Source: Bryobacter aggregatus MPL3 | GTDB lineage: Bacteria; Acidobacteriota; Terriglobia; Bryobacterales; Bryobacteraceae | Direction: 5' to 3' | Length of the DNA: 64,000 nucleotides | Assembly (NCBI RefSeq): GCF_000702445.1 | Contig: NZ_JNIF01000004.1 | Span: 992,001-1,056,000, forward strand | Shown: piece by piece, positions 24,222 through 33,753 of the stretch | Position numbering within the stretch: the first letter of the stretch is position 1 | Layout: each line of letters begins with the position of its first letter | The notes under the pieces: model-generated | Databases searched by the model: none | What the model was told of the DNA's origin: nothing | What the model saw: the letters and a program-made list of their open reading frames with translations, nothing else | Made by a program: the position numbers and the translations under genes

Positions 24222-25991
24222 GTGCAGACTATCCTGGAGATGAAGACCTTCGTGCTCCCTTCTGCTCATCACTTTGCTCGCCGGCCTTGGTTCTCCTGGC
24301 TCATTCTGGGTACACTTGTCGCGCTCTGTTTGATCCTGGCTCTCCTGCAATATCGCTGGATTGGCGAGATCAGTAATGCGGAAGAGGCAAAGTTGAAGGC
24401 CTCGCTCCGGGCATCGCTCGATCGTCTGCGGCAGGACTTCCAGCAGGAACTGGCGGCCGCGGTCTCGGTTCTCCGTCCCAACTTCGACGACTCGACGGAC
24501 AACGCGCCTCACCTCTACGCAGAGAAGTTCAGCAAATGGCGCAGCGCCAATCCAGGTTCGAAATTGATCCGGCGGATCGCCTTGGCCACTCCCGCGGGAC
24601 ATCAAGTGAACTTGCAGATCCTGAACCCTGAGACGCTGGACTTTGAAAGCAGCGAATGGCCTGCGGATTGGAAGGCCGCGCGGATGAGGATCCTGGCTCA
24701 CAGCAAAGGCGAGCGTTGGCGCCCGGGGCCGCCAGGAGATCCCACGCTGGTTGAGCTCGCACAGATGGGGCCTGGGAGCCCAGAGGCTCACTCGCACCCG
24801 ACACTCCTAATCGATTTCGATCCTCACTATCTCTTCGAAACTCTCCTCCCGAGGCTACTCCACCGTCATCTCAGCTACGAAGGGCACATCGACTATCAAC
24901 TCGAGTTGCGCAGCCGCAATGACCCGCGGAAGATTCTTTTTGAGTACAACCCGGGGAAGGCCGGCCCCATCGCGAGCCGGGCTGACGTGAGCGTCCCCCT
25001 GTTTGAGAACTTCTTTGACATGAACTTTCGCCGGATGCCCCCTCCGCGATCCCGGGAGTTTCCGGGAATGCCTCCGCAGGGTTTTGAAGCCACACCAGGT
25101 TCGCCCGCTGGAGGGGGTGGACGCTGGACGCTGGCAGCCCGCCACCTTTCCGGTTCTCTGGCTGGCTATGTGTCTGAAGTGAGAAAGAGGAATCTTGCCG
25201 TGTCGGGGGTGCTCATTCTTCTGCTCATTTGCACCGTTGCCGCGGTGCTCCACCTCACACAACAAGCCAACCGTTATAGCGATTTGCAGATGCAGTTTGT
25301 TGCCAACGTTTCGCATGAACTGCGTACTCCACTCACCGTCATTCGCACCGCTGCCTACAACCTGCGCGGCAAGATGTCCACCAAGCCGGTTCATGTCGAG
25401 AAGTACGGGGCGCTCATCGAGAGCGAGAGTGAAAAGCTCACCGCGATTGTCGAGCGCGTCTTGCAGTTTTCAAGCGCAGAGGCCGGCAATCTCACCCAGA
25501 AACTGGAGCCGATTTCGGCAGAACAATTGATCGTCGAAGCACTGCAATCCCGGCAGAGCGTCATCGATCGCGTGCAGTGTGAAGTGGAGCGCGACTGGAA
25601 ACCCGGCTTGCCGCCGGTTCTGGCGGACAAACTAGCCATGCGCCAGGCGCTTCAGAATCTGATCGAGAATGCACTGATCTATGGAATGGAAGGCGGGGAT
25701 TGGCTCGGCATCTCCACCCGCAATGCGGTGCTGGCCGGCCAACCCGCCGTCGAGATCCGAATTTGCGACCGCGGCCCGGGTATTCCCGCCGATGAACAAC
25801 GCTGCATCTTCGACCCGTTTTATCGAGGCCGCCGCGCCATTGCCGCGCAGATCCACGGAACCGGATTAGGATTGAATTTGGTGCAGAAAATTGTGGCGGC
25901 TCACGGCGCGACAATTCAGCTCCGGAGTTTTCCTGGACAAGGGACGGAGTTTATTTTGAAGATTCCGGCAGCACCGGAAGAGAGGATCTGA
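24222..25991 (+). CDS. Membrane sensor histidine kinase
   Basis: 589 residues from GTG 24222; ATG 24240 is an alternative, and neither has a well-spaced ribosome site. Topology: cytosolic N-tail, helix (about 25-43), a periplasmic sensor of about 280 residues with a Pro/Gly/Met-rich tail (RRMPPPRSREFPGMPPQGF), second helix (326-345), then HisKA with phospho-His365 in NVSHELRTPL and HATPase_c with NLIENALIYG, CDRGPGIP and GTGLGLNLV. All catalytic boxes are intact. No HAMP domain is evident. The response regulator starts 2 bp after its stop, making a classic pair. Confidence 0.92.
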   Translation: MQTILEMKTFVLPSAHHFARRPWFSWLILGTLVALCLILALLQYRWIGEISNAEEAKLKASLRASLDRLRQDFQQELAAAVSVLRPNFDDSTDNAPHLYAEKFSKWRSANPGSKLIRRIALATPAGHQVNLQILNPETLDFESSEWPADWKAARMRILAHSKGERWRPGPPGDPTLVELAQMGPGSPEAHSHPTLLIDFDPHYLFETLLPRLLHRHLSYEGHIDYQLELRSRNDPRKILFEYNPGKAGPIASRADVSVPLFENFFDMNFRRMPPPRSREFPGMPPQGFEATPGSPAGGGGRWTLAARHLSGSLAGYVSEVRKRNLAVSGVLILLLICTVAAVLHLTQQANRYSDLQMQFVANVSHELRTPLTVIRTAAYNLRGKMSTKPVHVEKYGALIESESEKLTAIVERVLQFSSAEAGNLTQKLEPISAEQLIVEALQSRQSVIDRVQCEVERDWKPGLPPVLADKLAMRQALQNLIENALIYGMEGGDWLGISTRNAVLAGQPAVEIRICDRGPGIPADEQRCIFDPFYRGRRAIAAQIHGTGLGLNLVQKIVAAHGATIQLRSFPGQGTEFILKIPAAPEERI

Positions 25992-25993
25992 AA

Positions 25994-26686
25994 ATGCGGA
26001 TCTTACTCGTTGAGGACGAACCTGGTGTCGTATTGACCCTGACCGACCTCCTGGTGGATGAAGGACATGAAGTCGAATCGGCCACTTGCGGTCTGAGCGG
26101 TCTGAGTCTGGCGAAGCAAAAGGCATTTGATTTGATCATTCTCGACGTCATGCTTCCAGGAAAATCTGGCCTGGATGTTTGCAGTGAATTGCGCCAGATT
26201 GGCAACGATACCGCGATTTTGATGCTCACGGCCAAGACTCAGGTGGTCGACCGGGTGGTGGGGCTCAAACTGGGGGCCGACGATTATTTGAGCAAGCCCT
26301 TTGATCCAGCTGAACTCCTGGCCCGCGTCGAGGCCTTGTTGCGGCGAGTGGCTAAACGCAAGCCAGGAAGCCGGAGTAGTTCCCTGCTCCGCTACCGTTT
26401 TGGCGAAGTTGAGATTGATTTTCAAAGCATGCTCGTACTCAAGGATGGCGCCCCTGTGAGTTTGGCCAGCAAGGAACTCTCATTGCTGCAATATCTGATT
26501 GAGTATCGCGGGCAGACCGTTCCGAGAGAGATCCTCTTAAAAACGGTCTGGGATTATCAGGCCGATGTGAATTCCCGCACGATCGATGTCCACATTGCCT
26601 GGTTGCGGCAGAAGCTGGAAGATTACCCGCAAAACCCTCGTTATATTCAGACCGTTCGTGGGGTTGGCTACCGTTTCATGCCCTAA
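25994..26686 (+). CDS. OmpR/PhoB-family response regulator
   Basis: 230 residues: receiver domain with acidic pair VEDE, phospho-Asp51 in [10 protein letters not shown], Thr in MLTAKT and Lys in LSKPFD; then a winged-helix DNA-binding domain ([26 protein letters not shown]). Partner of the preceding histidine kinase by position. Targets unknown; TonB receptor 1 on the other side of the kinase is a natural candidate by proximity only. Confidence 0.95.
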   Translation: MRILLVEDEPGVVLTLTDLLVDEGHEVESATCGLSGLSLAKQKAFDLIILDVMLPGKSGLDVCSELRQIGNDTAILMLTAKTQVVDRVVGLKLGADDYLSKPFDPAELLARVEALLRRVAKRKPGSRSSSLLRYRFGEVEIDFQSMLVLKDGAPVSLASKELSLLQYLIEYRGQTVPREILLKTVWDYQADVNSRTIDVHIAWLRQKLEDYPQNPRYIQTVRGVGYRFMP

Positions 26687-26705
26687 GCGCCATAAGCTAG
26701 TGGGG

Positions 26706-27446
26706 ATGAATTCTTCGAAAAAGATTGCCCTGGTGACTGGGGCGGGCACTGGAATCGGCCGGGCGGCGGCACAAGCTCTGCACGGCGCGGGTTATGAAGT
26801 GGTTGTCACTGGAAGACGGCGCGAGCCACTCGAGGAAACAGCAAACGGGCAAATGCTTGTTGTTCCAGCCGACGTGTCGCAACCCACAGCCGTCGAGGCA
26901 CTCTTCGAGGCAATTGAGAACCACTATGGCAGGCTCGACCTGCTCTTCAACAATGCCGGCATGGGCGCGCCCGCCATTCCAATGGACGAACTCAGCTTTG
27001 AGCAATGGAACGCGGTTGTCGGCGTCAACCTCACCGGATCTTTCCTTTGCGCACAAGCGGCCATGCGGCTGATGAAAAAGCAGAAGCCCCAGGGTGGCCG
27101 CATCATCAACAATGGTTCGATTTCGGCGCAAACGCCCCGCCCGAATTCCGCTCCTTATACAGCGACCAAACATGCGATCACTGGCTTAACCAAGTCCATC
27201 GCGCTTGACGGCCGTCCTTTCGACATTGCCTGCGGCCAAATTGACATCGGCAATGCAGCCAGCGAGATGACCCAACGCATGACTGTCGGGGTGATGCAGG
27301 CCAACGGCACGATGAGTCCGGAGCCGCGAATGGATCTTGCGCACGTGGCGAATGCGATTCTCTATATGGCGAGTCTGCCGCTGGAGGCAAACGTCCTTAC
27401 GATGACGGTCATGGCGACGAAGATGCCGCTGGCTGGCCGCGGTTGA
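26706..27446 (+). CDS. Short-chain dehydrogenase/reductase
   Basis: 246 residues from ATG 26706; the longer frame would start inside the response regulator and lacks SDR sequence. Cofactor loop TGAGTGIG (11-18), NNAG (82-85), catalytic Ser138, Tyr151 and Lys155 (YTATK). A classical cytosolic NAD(P)H-dependent SDR; GRR after beta-2 suggests NADPH. Substrate not predictable. Its TGA stop abuts the TGA of the convergent creatininase gene in the hexamer TGATCA. Confidence 0.9.
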   Translation: MNSSKKIALVTGAGTGIGRAAAQALHGAGYEVVVTGRRREPLEETANGQMLVVPADVSQPTAVEALFEAIENHYGRLDLLFNNAGMGAPAIPMDELSFEQWNAVVGVNLTGSFLCAQAAMRLMKKQKPQGGRIINNGSISAQTPRPNSAPYTATKHAITGLTKSIALDGRPFDIACGQIDIGNAASEMTQRMTVGVMQANGTMSPEPRMDLAHVANAILYMASLPLEANVLTMTVMATKMPLAGRG

Positions 27447-28253
27447 TCACTTCACATACAGCCCGGCCAGATCCCACTTCTGAATGACCTCCGCGCCCAG
27501 AGCGGCGATCTTGTCCGAGCAGGAGTTGAAGTATTCCTTGGCCTTTACTTCATCAAACTTCACGTAGCCTTGTTTGGGTTGATAGAGAATGATCGAACTC
27601 GGAAACGGATAGGCCGTCCAGGTTCCAGCGGCACCGCGAGCAGTAGCAAGCTCATCCCGATAGAGTTCCTTCCTGATGTTCTGCGGTGTCGTTGCCTGCA
27701 CCATGGCCGTCTCGTTCCACCCGGCATGGCCACCGTCTTCGCCGAAAATTTTGAAGGTCAGATCGGAGCAGTAGGTCCACCAGTTCACGATCAGAATCCG
27801 CACCTTCTCGTTTCTCCCCACTTCTTCCGCCACCGCGTTGAGCGCCGCTGTATTGCCGCCGTGGCCGTTCACGATGAGGATGTTCTTGATCCCATGCCGC
27901 GCAAATCCACGCAGGATGTCGCGGGTAAAGGCCCGGTACGCCTCGTCTGAAATCGCGATGCCACCGGCAAAGGCTTCGAGCGAACCGGTAATCCCGTAGT
28001 TGAGCGTCGGAGCCACCAAGGCGTTCAAACCCGGAGCGATCCGCCGGGCAATCGCGGTCGGCACCGTACTGTCCGCTCCATTGTGAGCTACCCCATGTGC
28101 CTCCACGGTTCCGGTTGGAAAGAGAATCGTGTTGATCTTCGCCGGAACCAGGTCCTTGTATTCCATCCAGTTCAGTTCATCGGCTTCCCGCGTCCGTGGA
28201 GCTTGAGCCAACAGAAAACTAGCGCAGCTAATGAGCAGAATCGTCGATCTCAT
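27447..28253 (-). CDS. Exported creatininase-family amidohydrolase
   Basis: 268 residues from ATG 28253 (MRSTILLISCASFLLAQ is a Sec signal; the upstream extension crosses the divergent sulfatase start). Metal and active-site segments of the creatininase/MftE family are present: LFPTGTVEAHGVAHNG with the HNGAD ligands, VNGHGGNTAALNAV, and GEDGGHAGWNETAMV. The family hydrolyses cyclic or linear amides; many acidobacterial members carry a signal peptide like this one. Actual substrate unknown. Confidence 0.85.
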   Translation of the reverse strand: MRSTILLISCASFLLAQAPRTREADELNWMEYKDLVPAKINTILFPTGTVEAHGVAHNGADSTVPTAIARRIAPGLNALVAPTLNYGITGSLEAFAGGIAISDEAYRAFTRDILRGFARHGIKNILIVNGHGGNTAALNAVAEEVGRNEKVRILIVNWWTYCSDLTFKIFGEDGGHAGWNETAMVQATTPQNIRKELYRDELATARGAAGTWTAYPFPSSIILYQPKQGYVKFDEVKAKEYFNSCSDKIAALGAEVIQKWDLAGLYVK

Positions 28254-28272
28254 GTACGATCTACGATAGCGA

Positions 28273-29649
28273 ATGGTGAAACAAAAACCGAATCTTCTCT
28301 TCCTCATCGCGGATGATCATGCTGCCTACGTGATGGGCGCTGACGGCAATCGGCTGGCCCACACGCCCAACCTCGACCGGCTGGCTAGCGAAGGGACTCG
28401 CTTTGCCGCGAACTACTGTAACTCCCCTGTCTGCACTCCATCCCGGCAATCCATTTTGACTGGCCTTTATCCTCATGCCGCAGGGGTCACCACCCTCCGC
28501 ACCCCACTGGCAGACGACCGCACCACCCTCGCCGAGCTTCTCGCCGCCGACGGCTATCAGACCTCCGTCTTTGGCAAAATGCACTTCAATCGTCCCGGCG
28601 CTGACGGAATGCACGGCTTCGGTACCGCAATGGTCGAAGACCGGATCAACCAAGGTTGGCAGGCGGCGGTGGGGCGACCCCGTCCCCCCTGGCGTCCGTT
28701 CCAGGACCCGGCCCGCCAATGGCTGAACGCATCGAAGTCGCCGCTCCCCTTCAAAGATGAGGAGATGCGCAGCACCTGGCAATTGGAACAGGCCAAGCGC
28801 TGGCTGACCGAGCACAAAGACGATGGGCCCTTTGCGATGTGGTTCAGCATCCAGGAGCCGCACTCGCCTTTTGACTTCCCCACAGAAGACGGCCCTCGCT
28901 TCCAGCCGGAGAAGTTCAAAGTGCCTCAAGTCGGACCTGAGGATGCCTCGCAGATCCCTCTGATCTTTCGAGACTTATCTGACAGTGAAAAGCAAGGCAT
29001 CGCTGCCGCCTACTACAGCAGCGCCACCTTTCTCGATCGCAATATGGGCCGCATCCTCGACCACCTGCGGCAGCTGAAACTCGACGACAATACGCTGGTC
29101 GTCTACATGGCGGACCATGGCTATTGCCTCGGGCAGCACGGACGTTTTGAGAAGCACTGTTTCTACGAACCAGCGATGCGCGTGCCGCTCTTGTTCCGGT
29201 TCCCGGGCAAGATCGCATCAGGGAAAGTGGTCCGGCGGCCGACGGAATCTGTCGATGTCGGTCCGACGATCCTGCGCTTACTCGGCGCGGAACATCGTTT
29301 TGATCGCACCCACGGGCGCGATCTGTGGACCAGCCCAGCCCGGGACGAGATCTTCAGTGAGTACCTTGAAAATGAGGAAGCCTGCCTGCTCTGGCGCGAG
29401 TGGAAGCTGATCTACACCACCGGAAAGCGCAAGCGCAACGACGGTTACCTCACTGACAATCCGACTCCCGGAAGAACCATCCGCCTCTACGACCGCCGCC
29501 ACGATCCCGGCGAGTTTGTGAATGTTGCGGCCAAGTATCCGGCACTAGTCCAGACGCTGACCAAACGTCTGGAAGATCGATTCCGCACGACGCATCCCGA
29601 GCAGAATCAGGATCTTGACGGCTGGCTCCGTCCACGCGACGGCGCTTGA
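28273..29649 (+). CDS. Sulfatase (formylglycine-dependent)
   Basis: 458 residues, apparently cytosolic because no signal peptide is seen. The N-terminal metal site NLLFLIADDH and the formylglycine motif CTPSRQSILTG with Cys54 (CxPxR type) are intact; DHGYCLGQHGRFEKH supplies further ligands. It requires an activating formylglycine-generating enzyme, not present in the window. Likely acts on sulfated glycans or their fragments. Divergent from the creatininase gene, with only 19 bp between the start codons. Confidence 0.9.
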   Translation: MVKQKPNLLFLIADDHAAYVMGADGNRLAHTPNLDRLASEGTRFAANYCNSPVCTPSRQSILTGLYPHAAGVTTLRTPLADDRTTLAELLAADGYQTSVFGKMHFNRPGADGMHGFGTAMVEDRINQGWQAAVGRPRPPWRPFQDPARQWLNASKSPLPFKDEEMRSTWQLEQAKRWLTEHKDDGPFAMWFSIQEPHSPFDFPTEDGPRFQPEKFKVPQVGPEDASQIPLIFRDLSDSEKQGIAAAYYSSATFLDRNMGRILDHLRQLKLDDNTLVVYMADHGYCLGQHGRFEKHCFYEPAMRVPLLFRFPGKIASGKVVRRPTESVDVGPTILRLLGAEHRFDRTHGRDLWTSPARDEIFSEYLENEEACLLWREWKLIYTTGKRKRNDGYLTDNPTPGRTIRLYDRRHDPGEFVNVAAKYPALVQTLTKRLEDRFRTTHPEQNQDLDGWLRPRDGA

Positions 29650-29697
29650 TGATTTTGCAGGAATTCAGCGAAACCTTCAGAAAGGATACGGGTTCAT

Positions 29698-30309
29698 GTG
29701 AGTGTGACATCGGCGGCAACACTAGAACGGGATGCCGAACTGATGCTTCGCGTACGAGAGGGGGATGAATCCTCGTTTGCTCTCCTCCTCGAAAAGCATC
29801 GTAATTCTGTCATCCATTTTTTATTCCGCATGGTGCAGAATCGAGCGATCGCAGAAGAATTGGCGCAAGAAGTTTTCCTGCGTGTCTATCGAAGCCGGGA
29901 AAGCTATGAACCGACAGCGAAGTTTACGACCTGGCTATTTCGCATCACAACTCATTTGGCTCTCAATCATGTGCGGGATCGCCGCAATGATCGGTTGAAC
30001 GACTCGATCGACAACAATGCGGAGGATGCCGTTCCCAGACAACTGGCGGACCGCGTCACCAATGTGGAACAGCGCCTTCTAAAGGATGCGCGCTTGAGCG
30101 AAGTCCGGAATGCAATCGAGCAGTTGCCCGAAAAACAACGTCTCGCAGTCTTGCTACACAAGTATCAGGAAATGGAGTATTCGCAGATTGCGGGTGTTCT
30201 CGGATGTTCCGATTCAGCAGTGAAAAGCCTGCTGTTTCGTGCTTACGAAACCCTGCGTGACCGCCTGAAGCATTTTAGCCCAGGCTCAGACGGAGTGAAG
30301 GGGACATAG
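29698..30309 (+). CDS. ECF-type RNA polymerase sigma factor
   Basis: 203 residues from GTG 29698 (AAAGGA about 11 nt upstream; the overlapping ATG at 29696 is followed by a stop). Sigma region 2 (FLFRMVQNRAIAEELAQEVF, YRSRESYEPTAKFTTWLFRI) and region 4 (LPEKQRLAVLLHKYQEMEYS, then QIAGVLGCSDSAVKSLLFRA) are clear. First of three genes with its anti-sigma factor (12-bp gap) and a DUF3106 protein; the trio is typical of Acidobacteriota and probably answers an envelope signal. Confidence 0.93.
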   Translation: MSVTSAATLERDAELMLRVREGDESSFALLLEKHRNSVIHFLFRMVQNRAIAEELAQEVFLRVYRSRESYEPTAKFTTWLFRITTHLALNHVRDRRNDRLNDSIDNNAEDAVPRQLADRVTNVEQRLLKDARLSEVRNAIEQLPEKQRLAVLLHKYQEMEYSQIAGVLGCSDSAVKSLLFRAYETLRDRLKHFSPGSDGVKGT

Positions 30310-30321
30310 AGGAGCATAACG

Positions 30322-30810
30322 ATGAACTGCAATTTGAAAACTCACGAACAGGAAGAACTCCTCCTTGGGTATTGCTCTGGAACCCTCGATCTTGAGAAGG
30401 CTCGTGTGTTCCAGGCTCACATTGCCCGGTGCCCGGATTGCCGGACAATGGTGGAAATGCAACAATTCGTCGATGAGTCGCTCGACCTCTGGCATCCACC
30501 GGAAGTCAGCCCGGATTTCGATCGTCAGCTCTTTGCACTCATCCATGCCGGAGACGCGAAGCCGCTCCCGTGGTGGGATCGAATCCTCTCTGTACAAGTC
30601 GGCTGGAAGCCGGCGCTTCCACTTGCTCTGGGTCTGATTGCACTTGCTGTTCTGATCCTGCGCACTCCAGAACCCTTCCCCTCTCTGCACCAGAGTGAAG
30701 GTCTGAAGGCCGACGAGATCGAGCAAGTGGAACGGACGCTCGATGATATGGAAGCGCTCCATGCTCTCCGGCATGCGGATCGGTCCTCGGCCCGGAAGGA
30801 GGCTTTATGA
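30322..30810 (+). CDS. Zinc-finger (zf-HC2) anti-sigma factor
   Basis: 162 residues. The N-terminal anti-sigma zinc motif HIARCPDC (His33, Cys37, Cys40) is followed by one membrane helix (about 94-112, ALPLALGLIALAVLIL) and a short acidic periplasmic tail. It should hold the upstream sigma factor at the inner membrane. Its stop overlaps the start of the DUF3106 gene as ATGA. Confidence 0.88.
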   Translation: MNCNLKTHEQEELLLGYCSGTLDLEKARVFQAHIARCPDCRTMVEMQQFVDESLDLWHPPEVSPDFDRQLFALIHAGDAKPLPWWDRILSVQVGWKPALPLALGLIALAVLILRTPEPFPSLHQSEGLKADEIEQVERTLDDMEALHALRHADRSSARKEAL

Positions 30811-31292
30811 GGTGGTTTTGGATCCTCACCTTATGCAGCCTGCCCATGTTGGCTCAGGGACCGAAGGGTACTGGCATCAAACTGATTGAACGTCTGAATC
30901 AGATGTCTCCCGGTGAGCGCCAGAAGATGTTGAACCGTATGCCCGCCGATCGCCGCCGCGTGCTCGAGGAGCGAATCGACCACCTCAACCGGATTGCACC
31001 GGAAGCTCGTGAAACTTTGAAGAAAGACTACGAGTCCTTTCAGCAGCTGCCGCCCGAAAAGCAGGATGCCGTACGCAAGACCTTAAAGCAGATTGCGGAG
31101 TTGCCCGACGAACGGCGCCCGGCGGTGCGCAGCGCTATCAACACGCTACGCCAGCAACCGGTCGATCTTCGGGGCCGTAAGATGGCGTCCCGGGCTTTCC
31201 AGCAAAGCTTCAATGAAGATGAGCGCAAGCTGATTAAAGAAGCCTTGAATACGCTTCCTCCGGCCGACGCCTCATCGTCCCCTGAGGATTAG
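30807..31292 (+). CDS. DUF3106 periplasmic protein
   Basis: 161 residues with a Sec signal (MRWFWILTLCSLPMLAQ) and a helical, highly charged body with repeating phrases of the type MSPGERQKMLNRMP, LPPEKQDAVRKTL and LPDERRPAVRSAI, characteristic of DUF3106. Encoded in one coupled operon with a sigma/anti-sigma pair, so it may be a periplasmic partner of the anti-sigma factor, by analogy with CpxP/Spy-like helical sensors (inference). Confidence 0.8.
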   Translation: MRWFWILTLCSLPMLAQGPKGTGIKLIERLNQMSPGERQKMLNRMPADRRRVLEERIDHLNRIAPEARETLKKDYESFQQLPPEKQDAVRKTLKQIAELPDERRPAVRSAINTLRQQPVDLRGRKMASRAFQQSFNEDERKLIKEALNTLPPADASSSPED

Positions 31293-31306
31293 CAGCGCCT
31301 TCGAAG

Positions 31307-31335
31307 AAGTTGTGTCATGATGCTTGACACAACTT
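31307..31335. promoter_or_regulatory. Perfect 11-bp inverted repeat ending at a start codon
   Basis: AAGTTGTGTCA (31307-31317) and TGACACAACTT (31325-31335) are exact complements around a 7-nt loop, and the next base is the A of the SMP-30 ATG. There is no U-run, so it is not an intrinsic terminator. It could be a protein operator or an RNA hairpin controlling initiation. Confidence 0.6.
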
Positions 31336-32367
31336 ATGCAAACTCGTCGTTCCGCTCTGTTGGCGACTCTTACGAGTGGCCTCGCCTTCGCCCAGGACAA
31401 GAAGGCCGATCTCATGATCGATACCAAGAATTACCCCTCGATCGGCAAAATTCATCGTTACGATTCTGCTTTCGATTCGCTTGTCGGAACGGACGCCCGG
31501 CTGGAAGTCATTGCCTCTGGCTTTGACTGGAGTGAGGGCCCGGTTTGGGTCAAGAACGGCGGGTATCTTCTCTTCAGCGACGTCCCGCGCAATACGGTCT
31601 ACAAGTGGGAAGAAGGCAAAGGCACCAGCGCATTCGTAAAGCCATCCGGCTATACGGGAAATACCGATTACGGCAAGGAGCCCGGCTCCAATGGCTTGAC
31701 CCTCGACCCGAAGGGACAACTGGTCAGCTGCGAACATGGCGATCGGCGTGTCAGTGTCCTCACCAAGGGCGGCGGCAAGCAGACTCTCGCCGACAACTAC
31801 ATGGGCAAGCGCCTCAACAGTCCCAACGATTGCTGCTTCAAATCGAATGGGGACCTCTACTTTACAGATCCGCCCTACGGTCTCCCCGGTAACTATGAGG
31901 ACCCGCGCCGCGAGCTGGACTTTTGCGGTGTCTACCGCCGGGCGCAAGATGGGAGCGTCACTCTGCTGACCAAAGAAATGACCCGTCCTAACGGCATCGC
32001 GTTCTCTCCGGATGAGAAGATACTCTATGTCGCCAACTCCGATCCGGCCAAGGCAAACTGGATGGCCTATCCGGTAAAGGACGACGGCACCCTCGGCACG
32101 GGCAAAGTGTTCTACGATGTCACGGCTAATGCGGGCAAGATGCCCGGTTTACCGGACGGTTTGAAGGTGGATGAGAAAGGTAATCTCTTTGCCTCAGGCC
32201 CCGGAGGCATTTATGTTTTCAGCGCGGCAGGCAGCCTGCTCGGCCGGATCGAAACCGGCGAAGCCACTGCCAATTGCGCTTGGGGTAATAACGGCAGTGT
32301 CCTATACATCTGTGCTGACATGTATATGTGTCGTATTCCAACCCTCACGCGCGGGCGCTTGCCTTAA
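31336..32367 (+). CDS. Exported SMP-30/gluconolactonase-family protein
   Basis: 343 residues from ATG 31336 (MQTRRSALLATLTSGLAFAQ, a Tat-like or Sec signal); a TTG four codons earlier lies inside the hairpin. Beta-propeller signatures: GFDWSEGPVW, LFSDVPRNTVYKW, GSNGLTLDPKGQL, RLNSPNDCCFKSNGDLYFTD, RPNGIAFSPDE and GLPDGLKVDEKGNLF. These supply the Glu, Asn and Asp metal ligands of calcium-dependent lactonases, so lactone hydrolysis in the periplasm is likely. No Shine-Dalgarno is visible outside the hairpin. Its 3' end overlaps the deaminase gene by 40 bp. Confidence 0.85.
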   Translation: MQTRRSALLATLTSGLAFAQDKKADLMIDTKNYPSIGKIHRYDSAFDSLVGTDARLEVIASGFDWSEGPVWVKNGGYLLFSDVPRNTVYKWEEGKGTSAFVKPSGYTGNTDYGKEPGSNGLTLDPKGQLVSCEHGDRRVSVLTKGGGKQTLADNYMGKRLNSPNDCCFKSNGDLYFTDPPYGLPGNYEDPRRELDFCGVYRRAQDGSVTLLTKEMTRPNGIAFSPDEKILYVANSDPAKANWMAYPVKDDGTLGTGKVFYDVTANAGKMPGLPDGLKVDEKGNLFASGPGGIYVFSAAGSLLGRIETGEATANCAWGNNGSVLYICADMYMCRIPTLTRGRLP

Positions 32368-33737
32368 TTCTTTTCTTTGCGAGTCTCGGACGAAGCCAGG
32401 ATTTTGAATCCCGCTTCGCCGAGATTCGCGACCGCGCGACTCCGCAGCAACTCTATTCCTTCCTCTATGCGCTTCCCAAAGGGGGCGACTTGCATCATCA
32501 TGCCGGCCTCAGCATCTATGCCCGTACGGCGCTTGAAGTCGGTCTGAAGCAGAGGCAGAACGGCTACCGTGTCTATACGCGCACCAGCTTCCACGATTGC
32601 GGCGACAACGAGAATGGCGCTGTCATCCTTTACCAGAACATCAACAGTGCAAACTACGCGAAGCTGAGCCCTTGCCGGCAGTCCGATTTCACACCCTTCG
32701 ACGACCTGTCGGCCACGCAGCGTTCTGCCTGGATTTCCGCGCTGATTCTGGACCAGCCGGGCGAAACGCGCAATGAGTTCTTTGAGGAGATCGTTCCCCG
32801 CCTCTCCCCCTTCCTGCGCAACCCGTATTACTTTGCCGACAGCTTTGCCGAAAATCTGAAGCTCTTCGGCCGCGAAGGCGTACGCTACATCGAGGCCCAA
32901 TGGAGTCCGATTGCCATGGAGCGGCCCGATGGCACGATTTTTCCTCCTGACGAAGCGATTGCCATCTTCAAGAAACGCATGGCGCAACCGGATGTCATCG
33001 CCAGCGGCGTCCAGTATCGTTTCCACACCACGGTTATTCGCTTTCGCGACGACGTCGAGCGCCAGATCGCCTTCCAGTACGAATTCATCGACCGGCACCG
33101 TGATCTCTGGGTGGGCATCAATGCCGCTGGGCGGGAAGATAACGACAAAGGCTATGCGCTCCGGATGCTGAATGCCTTCCGCGAAGCCCGCCGCAAACAC
33201 TCCGCGATTCCGATGAGCATCCACGCAGGCGAGAAGGACTCGCCTGGCCGTGAAGTGCACGATACGCTCTTGCTCGGCGCCTCGCGCATCGGCCACGGTC
33301 TGAACCTGATCAGTGACCCGGACACGATGCTGCTCCTTCGCCATAATCGCTACCTTGTCGAGATCAATCTGATCTCAAACCGGGTCCTCGATTATGTGCC
33401 GGACCTCTCGAAGCATCCCTTCCCGGAATACCTCCGCTTTGGCATTCCCGTCTGTCTGAATACCGACGATCGAGGCAGTTGGGATTCCAACATGACCGAT
33501 GAATACATGCACGCCGTCCAGCTCTTTCGCCTCACCTGGACAGAGATCAAACAACTGGGGCACAACAGTTTGACCTACAGCTTTGCGCCCGAAGCCTTAA
33601 AGCAGAAGATGCTGGCGGACTATGACCGCGATCTTCGCCAGTTTGAGGAACGATTCGCCAGCGGAGACTGGGCGGCGGAGCTTTCCCGGATTCGCCCGGA
33701 GATCAGTGGCTATGCCCGGAAAAATTTGCTTCCGTAG
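32328..33737 (+). CDS. Exported adenosine deaminase-like (ADGF-type) metallohydrolase
   Basis: 469 residues from GTG 32328, with a hydrophobic signal (ARALALILFFASLGRSQ). Zinc-site motifs of adenosine/AMP deaminases are all present: LPKGGDLHHHAGL (HxH), MSIHAGEKD (His, Glu), RIGHGLN and CLNTDDRGSW (Asp-Asp). PKGxxLHxH and secretion resemble the ADGF/CECR1 branch. It probably deaminates extracellular adenosine or a related nucleoside for scavenging. The gene begins inside the SMP-30 gene, implying a shared transcript. Confidence 0.85.
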   Translation: MSYSNPHARALALILFFASLGRSQDFESRFAEIRDRATPQQLYSFLYALPKGGDLHHHAGLSIYARTALEVGLKQRQNGYRVYTRTSFHDCGDNENGAVILYQNINSANYAKLSPCRQSDFTPFDDLSATQRSAWISALILDQPGETRNEFFEEIVPRLSPFLRNPYYFADSFAENLKLFGREGVRYIEAQWSPIAMERPDGTIFPPDEAIAIFKKRMAQPDVIASGVQYRFHTTVIRFRDDVERQIAFQYEFIDRHRDLWVGINAAGREDNDKGYALRMLNAFREARRKHSAIPMSIHAGEKDSPGREVHDTLLLGASRIGHGLNLISDPDTMLLLRHNRYLVEINLISNRVLDYVPDLSKHPFPEYLRFGIPVCLNTDDRGSWDSNMTDEYMHAVQLFRLTWTEIKQLGHNSLTYSFAPEALKQKMLADYDRDLRQFEERFASGDWAAELSRIRPEISGYARKNLLP

Positions 33738-33753
33738 CTATACTGTACTGATC

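Noticed and set aside
27444-27449. Stop codons of convergent genes sharing TGATCA
   Set aside because: A coincidence of compact packing, with no sign of function.
31324-31329. Perfect TTGACA as a -35 box
   Set aside because: No -10 element lies 16-18 bp downstream and it is part of the hairpin arm.
32364-33344. A 326-codon leftward frame
   Set aside because: Antisense to the adenosine deaminase-like gene with complete zinc-site motifs.
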